From positions 118,537 through 155,160 of the forward strand of contig DAHJ01000025.1 in the NCBI GenBank assembly GCA_002495905.1: a DNA stretch of 36,624 bases, written 5' to 3'. This DNA comes from Thaumarchaeota archaeon UBA223 (GTDB lineage Archaea > Thermoproteota > Nitrososphaeria > Nitrososphaerales > UBA57). Positions 17,171 through 26,551 of this stretch are shown piece by piece (within the stretch, counting starts at the first letter, position 1; the number at the start of each line of letters is the position of its first letter). The position numbers and the translations under genes are program-made. Under the pieces are notes generated by a model. The model had not been told where the DNA came from and did no database searches. It saw nothing but the letters and a program-made list of their open reading frames with translations.

Positions 17171-17798
17171 CATCATAGATTTAGGTTTAACTGAATATCA
17201 ACGTGCGTTAGAAATTCAAAAAACACTTGTTAAAGACAGATTATCTAATTTAACAACAGATACACTATTATTAGTTGAACATCCACATGTGGTAACATTA
17301 GGCAAGCAAACAAACCCAGAAGACGTTCTAAATAACTCAATTCCAATTATTAAGATAGATAGGGGTGGAAGTGCAACATATCATGGTCCAGGTCAGTTAA
17401 TTGGCTATATAATTATGGATTTAAAAAATAAAGGTATATCAGTTCCAGTGCTTATTTCCAAGATTCATGAAATAATTATTTTAACATTAAATGAACTAGG
17501 TATTAAAGCAAAAAGGAGAAAAGATAATACAGGAGTTTGGATTGATGAGAAGAAAATTGCATCAATTGGATTATCGGTAAGAAATTGGATTACATACCAT
17601 GGATTCAGTTTGAACGTGAATACAGATTTAGAAAAATTCAACACAATAAGACCATGTGGTTATGATAGTCAAGTTATGACATCAATAAATTCAATAAAAA
17701 GAAATCAATATTCGGAAGAATTAGTTAAAAAAAAGATAATAAATAATTTTTCTAAGGTGTTTGAATATAACAGAATTAAGAGCTTAGGTAAGAATTAA
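17157..17798 (+). CDS. lipB: Lipoyl(octanoyl) transferase LipB
   Basis: The 213-residue protein is LipB, which moves octanoate from acyl carrier protein (or an equivalent donor) to the E2 lysine before LipA acts. Key features are LLVEHPHVVTLGKQ, the RGGSATYHGPGQLIGY active-site segment, the catalytic lysine in KIASIGLSVRNWITYHGF and the acyl-carrying cysteine in RPCGYDSQVM. The length is usual. It overlaps the E2 gene by 14 bases. As the archaeon may lack classical acyl carrier protein, the octanoyl donor is an open question. The 3' end overlaps the convergent ferredoxin oxidoreductase gene by 4 bases. Confidence 0.96.
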   Translation: MNNLNIIDLGLTEYQRALEIQKTLVKDRLSNLTTDTLLLVEHPHVVTLGKQTNPEDVLNNSIPIIKIDRGGSATYHGPGQLIGYIIMDLKNKGISVPVLISKIHEIIILTLNELGIKAKRRKDNTGVWIDEKKIASIGLSVRNWITYHGFSLNVNTDLEKFNTIRPCGYDSQVMTSINSIKRNQYSEELVKKKIINNFSKVFEYNRIKSLGKN

Positions 17799-18670
17799 GT
17801 AAATTCGTCGAGTAATTGCTTAGCAATATTCTTGCCAGTATCAAGTGGTTGATTCACCAACGGACCATTTTGTAAAGCAGGTTCGTCATCGTCATAAGTA
17901 GGTTTGTCAGCTTTATAGAAAACACCAATAGGAATTTTGGATTCCCATTCATAAGACTTCGATATGGCTTGTTTTAAATCATCAGTATTATGCTTTTCAT
18001 CTTCTAATGTATATACGCGATCGCGAAACCACTGATACGTTTGGATTTTATTATAAGTAACACAAGGACTAAGGACATCAACTAATGAGAAGCCTTTGTG
18101 AGAAAGTGCATTCTCTATTGTTGTAGATAAGTGATCGGCATTACCCGAAAAACCTCTTGATACATAAGTCGCACCAGAAATAAGAGCAAGTGCAATGGGA
18201 TTAACAGGTACTTCTAACAGACCAGAAGGAGTAGATTTGGTAAGCATGCCTTTTTCACTAGTTGGTGAAGCTTGACCGGTAGTTAATCCGTAAATTTGAT
18301 TATTCATAACAATATATGTGATATTGATATTTCGACGCATGGAATGAATAAAATGACCTAATCCAATTCCATATCCATCACCATCGCCACCAGTAGCTAT
18401 AACAGTCAGATCAGTATTAGCAAGTTTCACACCGTTAGCAACAGGAAGAGAACGGCCATGAAGTCCATGAAATCCATAAGCATTTACAAATCCTGGAAGA
18501 TTTGAAGAACATCCGATTCCAGATGAGATAACAACATTTTCTGATTTAATTTTTAGACGAGCAAGAGCAGTATGTATTCCACGTAAAACAGCAAAATCAC
18601 CACATCCAGGGCACCAAGTAGGTGTTGTTTCAGATTTATACTCTTCAATTTTTACAGGTTCGACAACCAT
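17795..18670 (-). CDS. 2-oxoacid:ferredoxin oxidoreductase, beta subunit
   Basis: The 291-residue subunit binds thiamine diphosphate and a 4Fe-4S cluster. Ligand cysteines appear in TWCPGCGD (Cys20, Cys23), GIGCSS (Cys54) and in LSPCVTYN near residue 203. The ThDP motif is GGDGDGYGIGLGHF with the RRN element, then NNQIYGLTTGQASPT, which is characteristic of 2-oxoacid:ferredoxin oxidoreductases. With the gamma/alpha fusion upstream it would oxidise 2-oxoglutarate and/or pyruvate to acyl-CoA and reduced ferredoxin. There is no separate ferredoxin-like delta subunit, as in the two-subunit enzymes of aerobic archaea. It begins immediately after the alpha subunit. Confidence 0.95.
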   Translation of the reverse strand: MVVEPVKIEEYKSETTPTWCPGCGDFAVLRGIHTALARLKIKSENVVISSGIGCSSNLPGFVNAYGFHGLHGRSLPVANGVKLANTDLTVIATGGDGDGYGIGLGHFIHSMRRNINITYIVMNNQIYGLTTGQASPTSEKGMLTKSTPSGLLEVPVNPIALALISGATYVSRGFSGNADHLSTTIENALSHKGFSLVDVLSPCVTYNKIQTYQWFRDRVYTLEDEKHNTDDLKQAISKSYEWESKIPIGVFYKADKPTYDDDEPALQNGPLVNQPLDTGKNIAKQLLDEFT

Positions 18671-20404
18671 CTAAATCAAATCCTCAACTTTATCTATAAT
18701 TTGCTCAGGATAAAAAGGCTCACCGTCATATTTAAAAAGAGTATGATTAATTTGGAAACCGGTTTCCATTGAAATTAATTTAGATAGCTGGCCAGAATAA
18801 TTTGCTTCAATAATTAGAGTATCTTTGCTATTAGAAAGAATTTCTTTAATTCCTTTTTGTAAAGGAATAAGATATTTAATATGTAAATGATTTACATTTT
18901 TAGAATTGTTTTGAAGAATTTCTATTGCCTCATGAACAACATTGTAAGTAGAACCCCAACTAACAATTGTAAGATCTGCATCTGCAGGCCCTTCTAGTTT
19001 TGCAGATGGAAGTTGTTCTTCAATAAATTTCATTTTTCGCATACGTTTAAGCATGATTTTGGTACGTATTTCAGAATCAGTAAACACATCACTAATTATA
19101 TTTCCATAATCATCATGCTCATCACTAGAAGCTTGAAACACAGTATCAGAAGTACCAGGAAATGCACGAGGAGATACTCCAGTATCTGTATATTTGAAGC
19201 GTTTATAGAGTTTATCAGAATTATTTGAAGTTACAATTTCTCCACGGTCAATAGTAGAATTAAAGTCTAAATCAGTAATAGATTCCATATGTTCAGACAA
19301 GAATAAATCAGAAAGAACCATAACTGGAATTTGAAATTGATCTGCTAGATTAAATGATTCAATTACTGAATAGTAACAATCTTCAACAGTAGATGGAGCA
19401 ATTATAACTTTAGGAAAGTCACCTTGTGAAGCACCAATAGCTTGAAACAAATCTCCTTGTTCAGTTTTAGTAGGCAAACCTGTAGAAGGACCGCCTCGCA
19501 TAGAATTAATAATGACAATAGGAGTTTCAGTTTGTCCTGCCAAACCAATAGCTTCAGTCATTAGTGCAAAACCACCACCCGATGTTCCAACCATAGAACG
19601 AACACCTGCAAAAGAAGAACCAATCGCCATATTAATAACAGAAATCTCATCTTCAGCTTGTTTAACAACCATACCAGATTTCTTAGATTGTGCAATTAAA
19701 TAATGTAAAATTGAAGAAGCAGGAGTCATAGGGTAAGCACAATAGAATTTACAACCTGCAAGTATAGAACCAAAACCAAGTGCTTGATTTCCAGTAAGCA
19801 CTGGTCGTTTTATATTATAATCAGGGTTTAGGTCAAAATCGAAATCAGGAAGATTAGATTTAGCATATTCATAACCTGCTTCGATGACTTTAAGATTAAT
19901 ATCCATAACTGATTGCTTCTTTTTGCCAAAATAATCACGAATAACACCATTCATAACATCAACGTCAAGATTAAGAAGTTGAACAAGAGAACTAAGCGCT
20001 ACAGTATTTTGAAGTATGGGGTTTCTTCCAATATCTTTCAGAATTTCGTTAACAGGTAATGGACAAAGAATTACGTCTTTAGGTATTTGATCTGAATCAG
20101 GTTTAATCTTATCGCTATTGTATAAAACAGCTCCACCAGGAACTACATCGACAATATTACGTTGGAATTCTAACTGATTAAGTGCAATAAGGAAATCGAC
20201 TTTATTTCCGTGAGAGTATATTTTTTTACGGCCAGCGCGAAGTTGAAGATATATGAAACCTCCTCGAATAACAGATTGATAGCTATTATATGCAAGAAGA
20301 TGTAAACCACTTCTTGAACAGATTTTTGCAAATGATTCACCGGTAGATGCAATACCATCTCCTGCTGCGCCTCCTACTCTGAGAATTACTTCGTCTTTTG
20401 GCAT
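18671..20404 (-). CDS. 2-oxoacid:ferredoxin oxidoreductase, fused gamma-alpha subunit
   Basis: The 577-residue protein joins a gamma domain (about 1-190, beginning ILRVGGAAGDGIASTGE and containing YNSYQSVIRGGFIYLQLR) to an alpha domain (about 200-577) with the substrate-loop motif YPMTPASS near residue 222 and TETPIVIINSMRGGPSTGLPTKTEQGDL. This is the layout of the two-subunit 2-oxoacid:ferredoxin oxidoreductases. The stop is directly followed by the ATG of the beta subunit, so the two form one operon. The pair lies tail to tail with the lipoate/2-oxoacid dehydrogenase operon, which acts on the same class of substrates. Confidence 0.95.
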   Translation of the reverse strand: MPKDEVILRVGGAAGDGIASTGESFAKICSRSGLHLLAYNSYQSVIRGGFIYLQLRAGRKKIYSHGNKVDFLIALNQLEFQRNIVDVVPGGAVLYNSDKIKPDSDQIPKDVILCPLPVNEILKDIGRNPILQNTVALSSLVQLLNLDVDVMNGVIRDYFGKKKQSVMDINLKVIEAGYEYAKSNLPDFDFDLNPDYNIKRPVLTGNQALGFGSILAGCKFYCAYPMTPASSILHYLIAQSKKSGMVVKQAEDEISVINMAIGSSFAGVRSMVGTSGGGFALMTEAIGLAGQTETPIVIINSMRGGPSTGLPTKTEQGDLFQAIGASQGDFPKVIIAPSTVEDCYYSVIESFNLADQFQIPVMVLSDLFLSEHMESITDLDFNSTIDRGEIVTSNNSDKLYKRFKYTDTGVSPRAFPGTSDTVFQASSDEHDDYGNIISDVFTDSEIRTKIMLKRMRKMKFIEEQLPSAKLEGPADADLTIVSWGSTYNVVHEAIEILQNNSKNVNHLHIKYLIPLQKGIKEILSNSKDTLIIEANYSGQLSKLISMETGFQINHTLFKYDGEPFYPEQIIDKVEDLI

Positions 20405-20428
20405 CCTATGATATTTGCAAAATCTACA

Positions 20429-20680
20429 TTATTTAACCTTGCGAATTAAAAATTTAAGTAATTTATCGTCTTTATTAAAGAAAATCAATTCATTTTCAGA
20501 CTTTTTTACCCAAGATTTAATATCTTCTTCCGCAACAGGATCGTCCGCAAGAACTTCTAAAATTTCATCAATATTCATTTCTTTAATAGTTTGTCTTGTT
20601 TGAAAAACCGGTTCAGGGCATAATAGACCTTTCATATCAATAGTTTTAGTAGGTTTAATGGAAGAACTGTCTTCTGTCAT
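20429..20680 (-). CDS. TusA-like sulfurtransferase
   Basis: The 83-residue protein has the TusA/SirA fold signature: DMKGLLCPEPVFQTRQTIKE with the sulfur-carrying cysteine in CPEP (about residue 21), and the second half DEILEVLADDPVAEEDIKSW. Such proteins pass persulfide sulfur in thiolation of tRNA, cofactor synthesis or other sulfur relays. It lies 24 bases upstream of the ferredoxin oxidoreductase genes on the same strand; it might serve sulfur insertion for cofactors or clusters, but no partner such as a cysteine desulfurase is nearby. Confidence 0.9.
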   Translation of the reverse strand: MTEDSSSIKPTKTIDMKGLLCPEPVFQTRQTIKEMNIDEILEVLADDPVAEEDIKSWVKKSENELIFFNKDDKLLKFLIRKVK

Positions 20681-20761
20681 AAGAATTTTCTCACACTCTT
20701 CAATAAATAGTTATTTAGTGTTACATATATCATACAAGAAGACTAGGAAAAGGGAATAAGT

Positions 20762-22093
20762 TTGAGTTTCAGATTACCAAGAGGAATGAGAGATATAGAA
20801 GAGGAAGAATATGCTAAAATAGAAAAGGTAAGAAAGGCGTTTAATGATACATGTGAAAAATTTGGTTTTAAAAGAATAATGCCTTCGCCTATTGAAATGC
20901 TTTCAACATTAGAAGTTAAGAGTGGTCCGGGAATAAAGGATGAGATATACCATTTCAAAGATAAGAAAGACAGAGATTTAGGCTTAAGATTTGATCTTAC
21001 AGTAGGAATAACACGATATATAACAGGGAAAAAAGATTTGCGTAGACCTTATAGAGTGGGTACGTTCGGAGATATGTTCAGATATGATGAACCGCAAAAA
21101 GGAAGATACAGATGGTTTCATCAATGGAATGCGGAAATTTATTATACAATTCAAGATAATCCAAGGAATCATGTTTTTGAATTATTCAAGTTTACAATTT
21201 CATTATTCAATAAGATAGGAATAGATAATTTCAAAATAAAAATAGGTCATAGAGAGATTGCAGAAAGTTTTGTGAATTTATTAATGTATGAAAAATTAGA
21301 AAAACCAAATAAAGATAATCAACAAGACGTAATAACAATCTTAAGATTATTAGATAAGATAGAGAAAAAAGATTCAAAACAAATAATTGATGAGGCAATT
21401 AAACTAGGAATAGATATAAAGAAAGCAGAAATACTTTTAGAATTTGGAAGAATTAAATCAAATGATCTGAATTTACTCAAAGACAAATATTTCTCAGTAT
21501 TAAAAAAATTATCAATTACAGAAAGTGATTTAGTAAGAATAGAAAACATTATTCAGAATTATTTCATTTTATTTGAATCAAATATAAAGAATATAGAATT
21601 TGATTTAGGTTTAGTAAGAGGAATGGACTATTATGATGGATATGTTTTTGAAATAGTTGATTTAAACAATAAAGAAATAGGCTCAATTGCAGGAGGAGGT
21701 GAATATTCACAACTGATAAGAAGTTTTGAAGGTCCTACGAATTTATCTGCAATAGGTATAGCAGGAGGAATAGAAAGAACAATAGAAACAATAAATATTA
21801 AACAAGAAACTCAGAAGATGCTTGTATCAGTAATATCTTTAGTGGATGAAGAAGCAGAGAAATTAATTTCTGAATTACGTGATAATGACATAGCAACTAC
21901 TTATAGACAATTGAACAAAGAAGATATAAAGAAAGGGTTGAAATTTGCTGATGCAAATAATGTAAATATTGTAATAATTATCGGAGAAAAAGAACTAAAA
22001 GATGGAAAATACAGAATTAAACATATGAAAACAGGGAAAGAAGAACTTATTGAGAAAGAAACTGTCGTGAATTTCATTAAAGAATTAATATAA
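20762..22093 (+). CDS. hisS: Histidyl-tRNA synthetase
   Basis: The 443-residue protein is a class II synthetase that charges tRNA-His. It has the N-terminal LPRGMRDI, motif 2 in FGDMFRYDEPQKGRYRWFHQ, the histidine-specific segment LVRGMDYYDGYVFEI, and motif 3 near AIGIAGGIERTI, followed by a C-terminal anticodon-binding domain (about 355-443, MLVSVISLVDEEAEKLISEL). The YDEP in motif 2 replaces the more common ERPQ; similar forms are known in archaea. The start is TTG. Only 21 bases separate its stop from the large surface-protein gene. Confidence 0.96.
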   Translation: MSFRLPRGMRDIEEEEYAKIEKVRKAFNDTCEKFGFKRIMPSPIEMLSTLEVKSGPGIKDEIYHFKDKKDRDLGLRFDLTVGITRYITGKKDLRRPYRVGTFGDMFRYDEPQKGRYRWFHQWNAEIYYTIQDNPRNHVFELFKFTISLFNKIGIDNFKIKIGHREIAESFVNLLMYEKLEKPNKDNQQDVITILRLLDKIEKKDSKQIIDEAIKLGIDIKKAEILLEFGRIKSNDLNLLKDKYFSVLKKLSITESDLVRIENIIQNYFILFESNIKNIEFDLGLVRGMDYYDGYVFEIVDLNNKEIGSIAGGGEYSQLIRSFEGPTNLSAIGIAGGIERTIETINIKQETQKMLVSVISLVDEEAEKLISELRDNDIATTYRQLNKEDIKKGLKFADANNVNIVIIIGEKELKDGKYRIKHMKTGKEELIEKETVVNFIKELI

Positions 22094-22114
22094 TTATTGT
22101 ATAGAAAATAATCA

Positions 22115-25100
22115 ATGAGAGATATCTTAATTTGTTGCTTATTAGTAGGTGTTGCATTATTCCTTATTCCGTCTGCATTTGCAGCAGATGCAGACAATAG
22201 TGATAACTTTAATATCAACATAAAGACATTAGACGATACAGCAACAATTACAGAGATTGCAATTCCAAAGGGAAATAACAAAACAATTAGAATAGATCTC
22301 CCTAAACAAAATTCTGCGTTCAATGGGACAGTAACACTTGAAATTGAGGGAAATCCAACTGGGTTATCAACTTCATTTACTTCAACTGCAATAAGTGGTT
22401 GGCAGGGAACTACAGGAAAGAATTCAACATTAACTATTTCTCCTCAGCTTTCTGCGTTAAGTGGAAGTTATCAAATAACAATTAAAGCAATAAACAGTAA
22501 TGATGCAACAGATTATGCACAAAGAACGATAACATTATTTATTTCTGATTTTGAGATTACAGCATCTCCAACTACAGTATCACTTAGACCAGGTGAACAA
22601 AAGGATATTGACATAACGATAAGTTCAAAGAAAGATGATGTGAACAATAATCTTGATACAAAATTTTCAGGAAGTGTTCAATTATTACCAACGTCAATGT
22701 CAGGAGCTACTATAGTTTATGTAGATGATATAATAAATGTTCCAGAAGGAGTTTCAGCACATGCTACAGCAAGGATCACAATAGACAGTAACGCAGAATC
22801 AAACGGAGACGGAGTTTTTGTTGATGTAGTGGCAAAAATTGGAGATTTACAACATACTGTAACATTCAAAGTAAAAATAGAGTCAAATCCATTATCAATA
22901 GGTTTAGCAATAAGTCCTAATCCGGCAATAGTTTTCCAACCCACTGTTATTACAGCAACAGTTACAGATGCTGCAGGTAATCCAGTAGATAGTGCATTGG
23001 TCACTTTCAACAGACTTGGTGGAAATGGAACTTTTGCTGATGGAGCTACATTTACAACTCTTACAACAGGCTCAAATGGTAAAGTTTCTGCTACATTTAC
23101 GCCAAAATCGAAGGAAACATTATCTATTCGTGTATCAGCGGAGAAAACAAATTATGTTTCTGGGGAATTGACAACTCAGATTCCTGTTAAAGGAGATTTT
23201 GTAATGTCTATTACACCAACTCAAGAACAAATTAATGCAGGTGATTCAAAAGCTGTAACATTAACAATTACATCAACAGATGGATTTAGTTCTCCTGTAG
23301 AATTATCTTATGAAGATGTCGTAGTTGGTTTTACAGTATCATTTTCAGAATCAAACATAATACCTGAAGCAAATGGAGCTACGTCAACAACTATAACAAT
23401 ATTTGTTGACGACAATGTACAATCAGGTATAGAAACAATTATAATAAAAGGAAAATCTGGAGGAATAGCACATGATGTTTCAATAGGAATAGAGGTTCCA
23501 AAAGCAGAATTCACATTAGCAATTAGTGAAACGCAGAAAGAAATTACAACATGGCAAGGAGATATTGTAAAGATAGACATGGTGTTAACATCAATTGGAG
23601 GTTTTGATGGAACAGTGCAATTAAGTACCAGTATAGATGATATGGCCAACATAGAATTAGAGTTTTCATCGAGTTCAGTATCATTGAGTAGTGGAGAATC
23701 AAAACAGATTTCATTAATCGTAACTACAACTTCTGCAACAAGTCCAATGGATAGAATGCCAATAGTAATTAAAGGAACATCATTAACATCAGAAGCTACA
23801 ACTACAGCTTGGTTACAGATATTACAATTATTTGAAGTAGTTATTGATTCAACAGATAGAGATGACGGTAGTAGAATTTCAACAATAATAATTAATGATA
23901 AATCAATACAACCAGAACAATTACCTTATGTTGAAAAGATGAAAGAAGGAAGTATTTTGACGTTAAAAATTGCATATGAAATAATTGAAGAAGAAGAAGA
24001 AGGAACTAGATATGTTTTTAGAAGTTGGAACGATCAATCAGAAAACATTGAGAGAACGATAACAATAGAGGGTCCATCTGCATTTATTGCGCAATTTGAT
24101 AAAGAACACTACATAAACATTAGATCAAAACCGGTGAGCAGTATGATTGGTCTTTTAGACATAAAGGGTTCAGGATGGCATAAAGCAAATTCATTGGTTG
24201 AAATAGAGACAAATGAAATATTAATGGTAACTGAAGGACAATCAAGATACAGATTTGATAAATGGAGTGGATCAATTGCATCAGATCAAAGAGAAATAGA
24301 AATATTAGTAAATGGACCGAAATTAATTTACGCAGATTATATTTTACAATATAAAATAACCCGAATAATTGAACCTTCGTTTATTGCAGATATAATATCA
24401 ACATTTGAAGAACCATGGATAGATAGTGGATCAGAATTATTACTAGAAACTACTAAGAAAGCTGATGAATATGGTTTCATGCAATGGACAATAACAGGTA
24501 ATAATTTTGATTTGACGAGAACTGCAAATCCTACAACAATTATAGTAAATGAACCGTTGACTATCAGAATACAATACGACTTGCTTCCAATAGTTAGTAT
24601 AGAATCAATCAGAATGCCCAATACTGGATTCGAAGGAGAGGGTTCACAAATATGGATAAAGTTATCAAATACAGAATTGAGAGGAGGATACATAATTGTA
24701 AAAACATCTACGGACATTAAGGGATTAATAATAGAACCAGATCAAAAGGAAATTTATCTAGCACCTGGAGAGAGTAAATTATTTGCAATAACAATGAATT
24801 ACACTAAAGCAGGAAGTGGTTCAGTAGAAATTACATTAGAAAAAACAGGAAGTCAAGATAATTCAATTAAGAAAAACTTCAATATTTTTACGCTAAAAGA
24901 CAAAAGAGATATTACGAATATAGGAATAGCATTGAGTTCAAAGAATTTACAACAAATTGATCAATGGATGATTCCGGATGAACGAGTAAAGATTTGTTCA
25001 TCTGAGATTTTAGAACAGGCAAGAATTAGTGATGATGAGTCAGAATTACAAAAAGCTAAATCAATATTAAAATTTGTATCAGATAAGATTGAACCATCGT

Positions 25101-26551
25101 CAGCTATCCCAAATAATGCTGGAGTAATAATTGAAGAATTTGGTATAATTGGATGTATTAATACTGAAGATAAAATAAATGGAGATTCGAGAACTTACCA
25201 AATTTTAATGGGAAGTTTACTTAGATCATTAGATATTCAAGTAAGACCGGTAATTGGTGTAATGGGAATTTCTGGAGATAATGAGAAGCCAAGTGCATTA
25301 ATGAATACATGGATTGAGGCAGAGTTGGATGGTCAATGGGTAGTCATAGATTCAATAAACAATATCATAGAAACAGAAATAGACAGACCATTTAATGGAG
25401 AAGATGAAATATCATATAGACAAAGATATTCTACAATACCTGAGAATGGCGGAATTTTAACTGCAATGATTTATGATTGTATAACTATTTGTAATTTAGA
25501 TGTATCAAATGAATATAGAGGTACTGAATCTCCGTCAAAGCTTGGATCAGTTTTATTTGTGACTGGAGATGTTGAAATAGAAGTAAGAGATTCAAATGAG
25601 AATTTTATCGCAAATGGTACATTAATTCATTATAAATGGTTTGACAATGGTGGAATAAACAACAATATACCAACTAAACTTATTCTTCTATCAGAAGGAG
25701 TTGATTTAGAATACATAATAATGAGAATTAACGGTGAACTTGGAGAAGAATTTGAGATAAATGGAATGAAAATTATTAATTTTGAACCACAAACTAAATC
25801 AATTAAATCAGGATTAATTTCAAAAACTATATCTGATTTTAAACTTGTATCACTAGGAGATGAATTGATTATTGCAGAATTTGACATAATTGTATTCGAT
25901 AATAGAGAAATTGAGATTCTGTCTACAGCGTCATTAGTAGATTATACAGAACAAAAGAGACTTAACGCAATACGTTTGAATACAATGAGTCATTCTGATA
26001 ATGAAGAATTAGTGATTATAAAATTTTCAGACGAAATATTGACAGATATAGATTCAAAATCAGATAGAATTGTAGTAATAATTAATGAAGTAGAGATACC
26101 TATAGAGATAACAGATGATGGTGTAATAATTACAGTGTTAATAGATGATTTAAAGAATCTAGACGAAAATGTGATTACGTTATACTTTTCTTCATATAGT
26201 ATGAACTTCGAATTAAGAGATCCATTAAATCAGATAATTAGGAATGCAGATATTACGATGATTGGTGAATTTACGAATAGAACGCAAATAAGTAATGAAG
26301 GAAGTTTCATGAGGCTAATTCCAGGAAATTATGAATTTATTGTAGAATATAGAGGAGAACAAGAAATAATTTCTGAGAGAATTAATGATGAAAATGTAGA
26401 TGTAGAGATAAATTTGTATCGATCAGATTCTATGGTAATATTCTTTATTACAATAATATTTTTAGTAATTTTAGCAGTTGCTTATGGAATTGAAAAAGCA
26501 TTTACGAGAATATTGCCAGAATACAAAAACAAAAATGGCAATTCGTTTTAA
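22115..26551 (+). CDS. Large cell-surface protein: Ig-like repeats, InlB-like repeats and a degenerate transglutaminase-like domain
   Basis: The 1478-residue protein has a signal peptide (about 1-23, ending SAFA), several immunoglobulin-like domains (about 30-520), including a Big-type domain (ISPNPAIVFQPTVITATV, then GNGTFADGATF), and three repeats of the divergent InlB type (about 610-830) marked by YVFRSW, YRFDKW and YGFMQW. A transglutaminase-like fold follows at about 970-1090. Its three catalytic positions read Ser1025 (expected Cys, in GDSRTYQ), Asn1064 (expected His, in MNTWIEA) and Asp1079, so two of three are lost. One membrane segment near 1437-1460 anchors it, with a short basic tail. 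It should stand outside the cell, perhaps in or under the S-layer. It follows hisS and converges on the zinc-ribbon tubulin homologue, overlapping it by 4 bases. Confidence 0.82.
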   Translation: MRDILICCLLVGVALFLIPSAFAADADNSDNFNINIKTLDDTATITEIAIPKGNNKTIRIDLPKQNSAFNGTVTLEIEGNPTGLSTSFTSTAISGWQGTTGKNSTLTISPQLSALSGSYQITIKAINSNDATDYAQRTITLFISDFEITASPTTVSLRPGEQKDIDITISSKKDDVNNNLDTKFSGSVQLLPTSMSGATIVYVDDIINVPEGVSAHATARITIDSNAESNGDGVFVDVVAKIGDLQHTVTFKVKIESNPLSIGLAISPNPAIVFQPTVITATVTDAAGNPVDSALVTFNRLGGNGTFADGATFTTLTTGSNGKVSATFTPKSKETLSIRVSAEKTNYVSGELTTQIPVKGDFVMSITPTQEQINAGDSKAVTLTITSTDGFSSPVELSYEDVVVGFTVSFSESNIIPEANGATSTTITIFVDDNVQSGIETIIIKGKSGGIAHDVSIGIEVPKAEFTLAISETQKEITTWQGDIVKIDMVLTSIGGFDGTVQLSTSIDDMANIELEFSSSSVSLSSGESKQISLIVTTTSATSPMDRMPIVIKGTSLTSEATTTAWLQILQLFEVVIDSTDRDDGSRISTIIINDKSIQPEQLPYVEKMKEGSILTLKIAYEIIEEEEEGTRYVFRSWNDQSENIERTITIEGPSAFIAQFDKEHYINIRSKPVSSMIGLLDIKGSGWHKANSLVEIETNEILMVTEGQSRYRFDKWSGSIASDQREIEILVNGPKLIYADYILQYKITRIIEPSFIADIISTFEEPWIDSGSELLLETTKKADEYGFMQWTITGNNFDLTRTANPTTIIVNEPLTIRIQYDLLPIVSIESIRMPNTGFEGEGSQIWIKLSNTELRGGYIIVKTSTDIKGLIIEPDQKEIYLAPGESKLFAITMNYTKAGSGSVEITLEKTGSQDNSIKKNFNIFTLKDKRDITNIGIALSSKNLQQIDQWMIPDERVKICSSEILEQARISDDESELQKAKSILKFVSDKIEPSSAIPNNAGVIIEEFGIIGCINTEDKINGDSRTYQILMGSLLRSLDIQVRPVIGVMGISGDNEKPSALMNTWIEAELDGQWVVIDSINNIIETEIDRPFNGEDEISYRQRYSTIPENGGILTAMIYDCITICNLDVSNEYRGTESPSKLGSVLFVTGDVEIEVRDSNENFIANGTLIHYKWFDNGGINNNIPTKLILLSEGVDLEYIIMRINGELGEEFEINGMKIINFEPQTKSIKSGLISKTISDFKLVSLGDELIIAEFDIIVFDNREIEILSTASLVDYTEQKRLNAIRLNTMSHSDNEELVIIKFSDEILTDIDSKSDRIVVIINEVEIPIEITDDGVIITVLIDDLKNLDENVITLYFSSYSMNFELRDPLNQIIRNADITMIGEFTNRTQISNEGSFMRLIPGNYEFIVEYRGEQEIISERINDENVDVEINLYRSDSMVIFFITIIFLVILAVAYGIEKAFTRILPEYKNKNGNSF

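Noticed and set aside
21901..22323. 140-residue minus-strand frame over the end of hisS and the start of the surface protein
   Set aside because: It overlaps two well-supported genes on the other strand, and its hydrophobic composition comes from reading AT-rich codons backwards.
22717..23652. Minus-strand frames of 97 and 114 residues inside the surface protein
   Set aside because: Low-complexity readings of the Ig-like repeats; the plus-strand gene has a signal peptide and anchor and is continuous.
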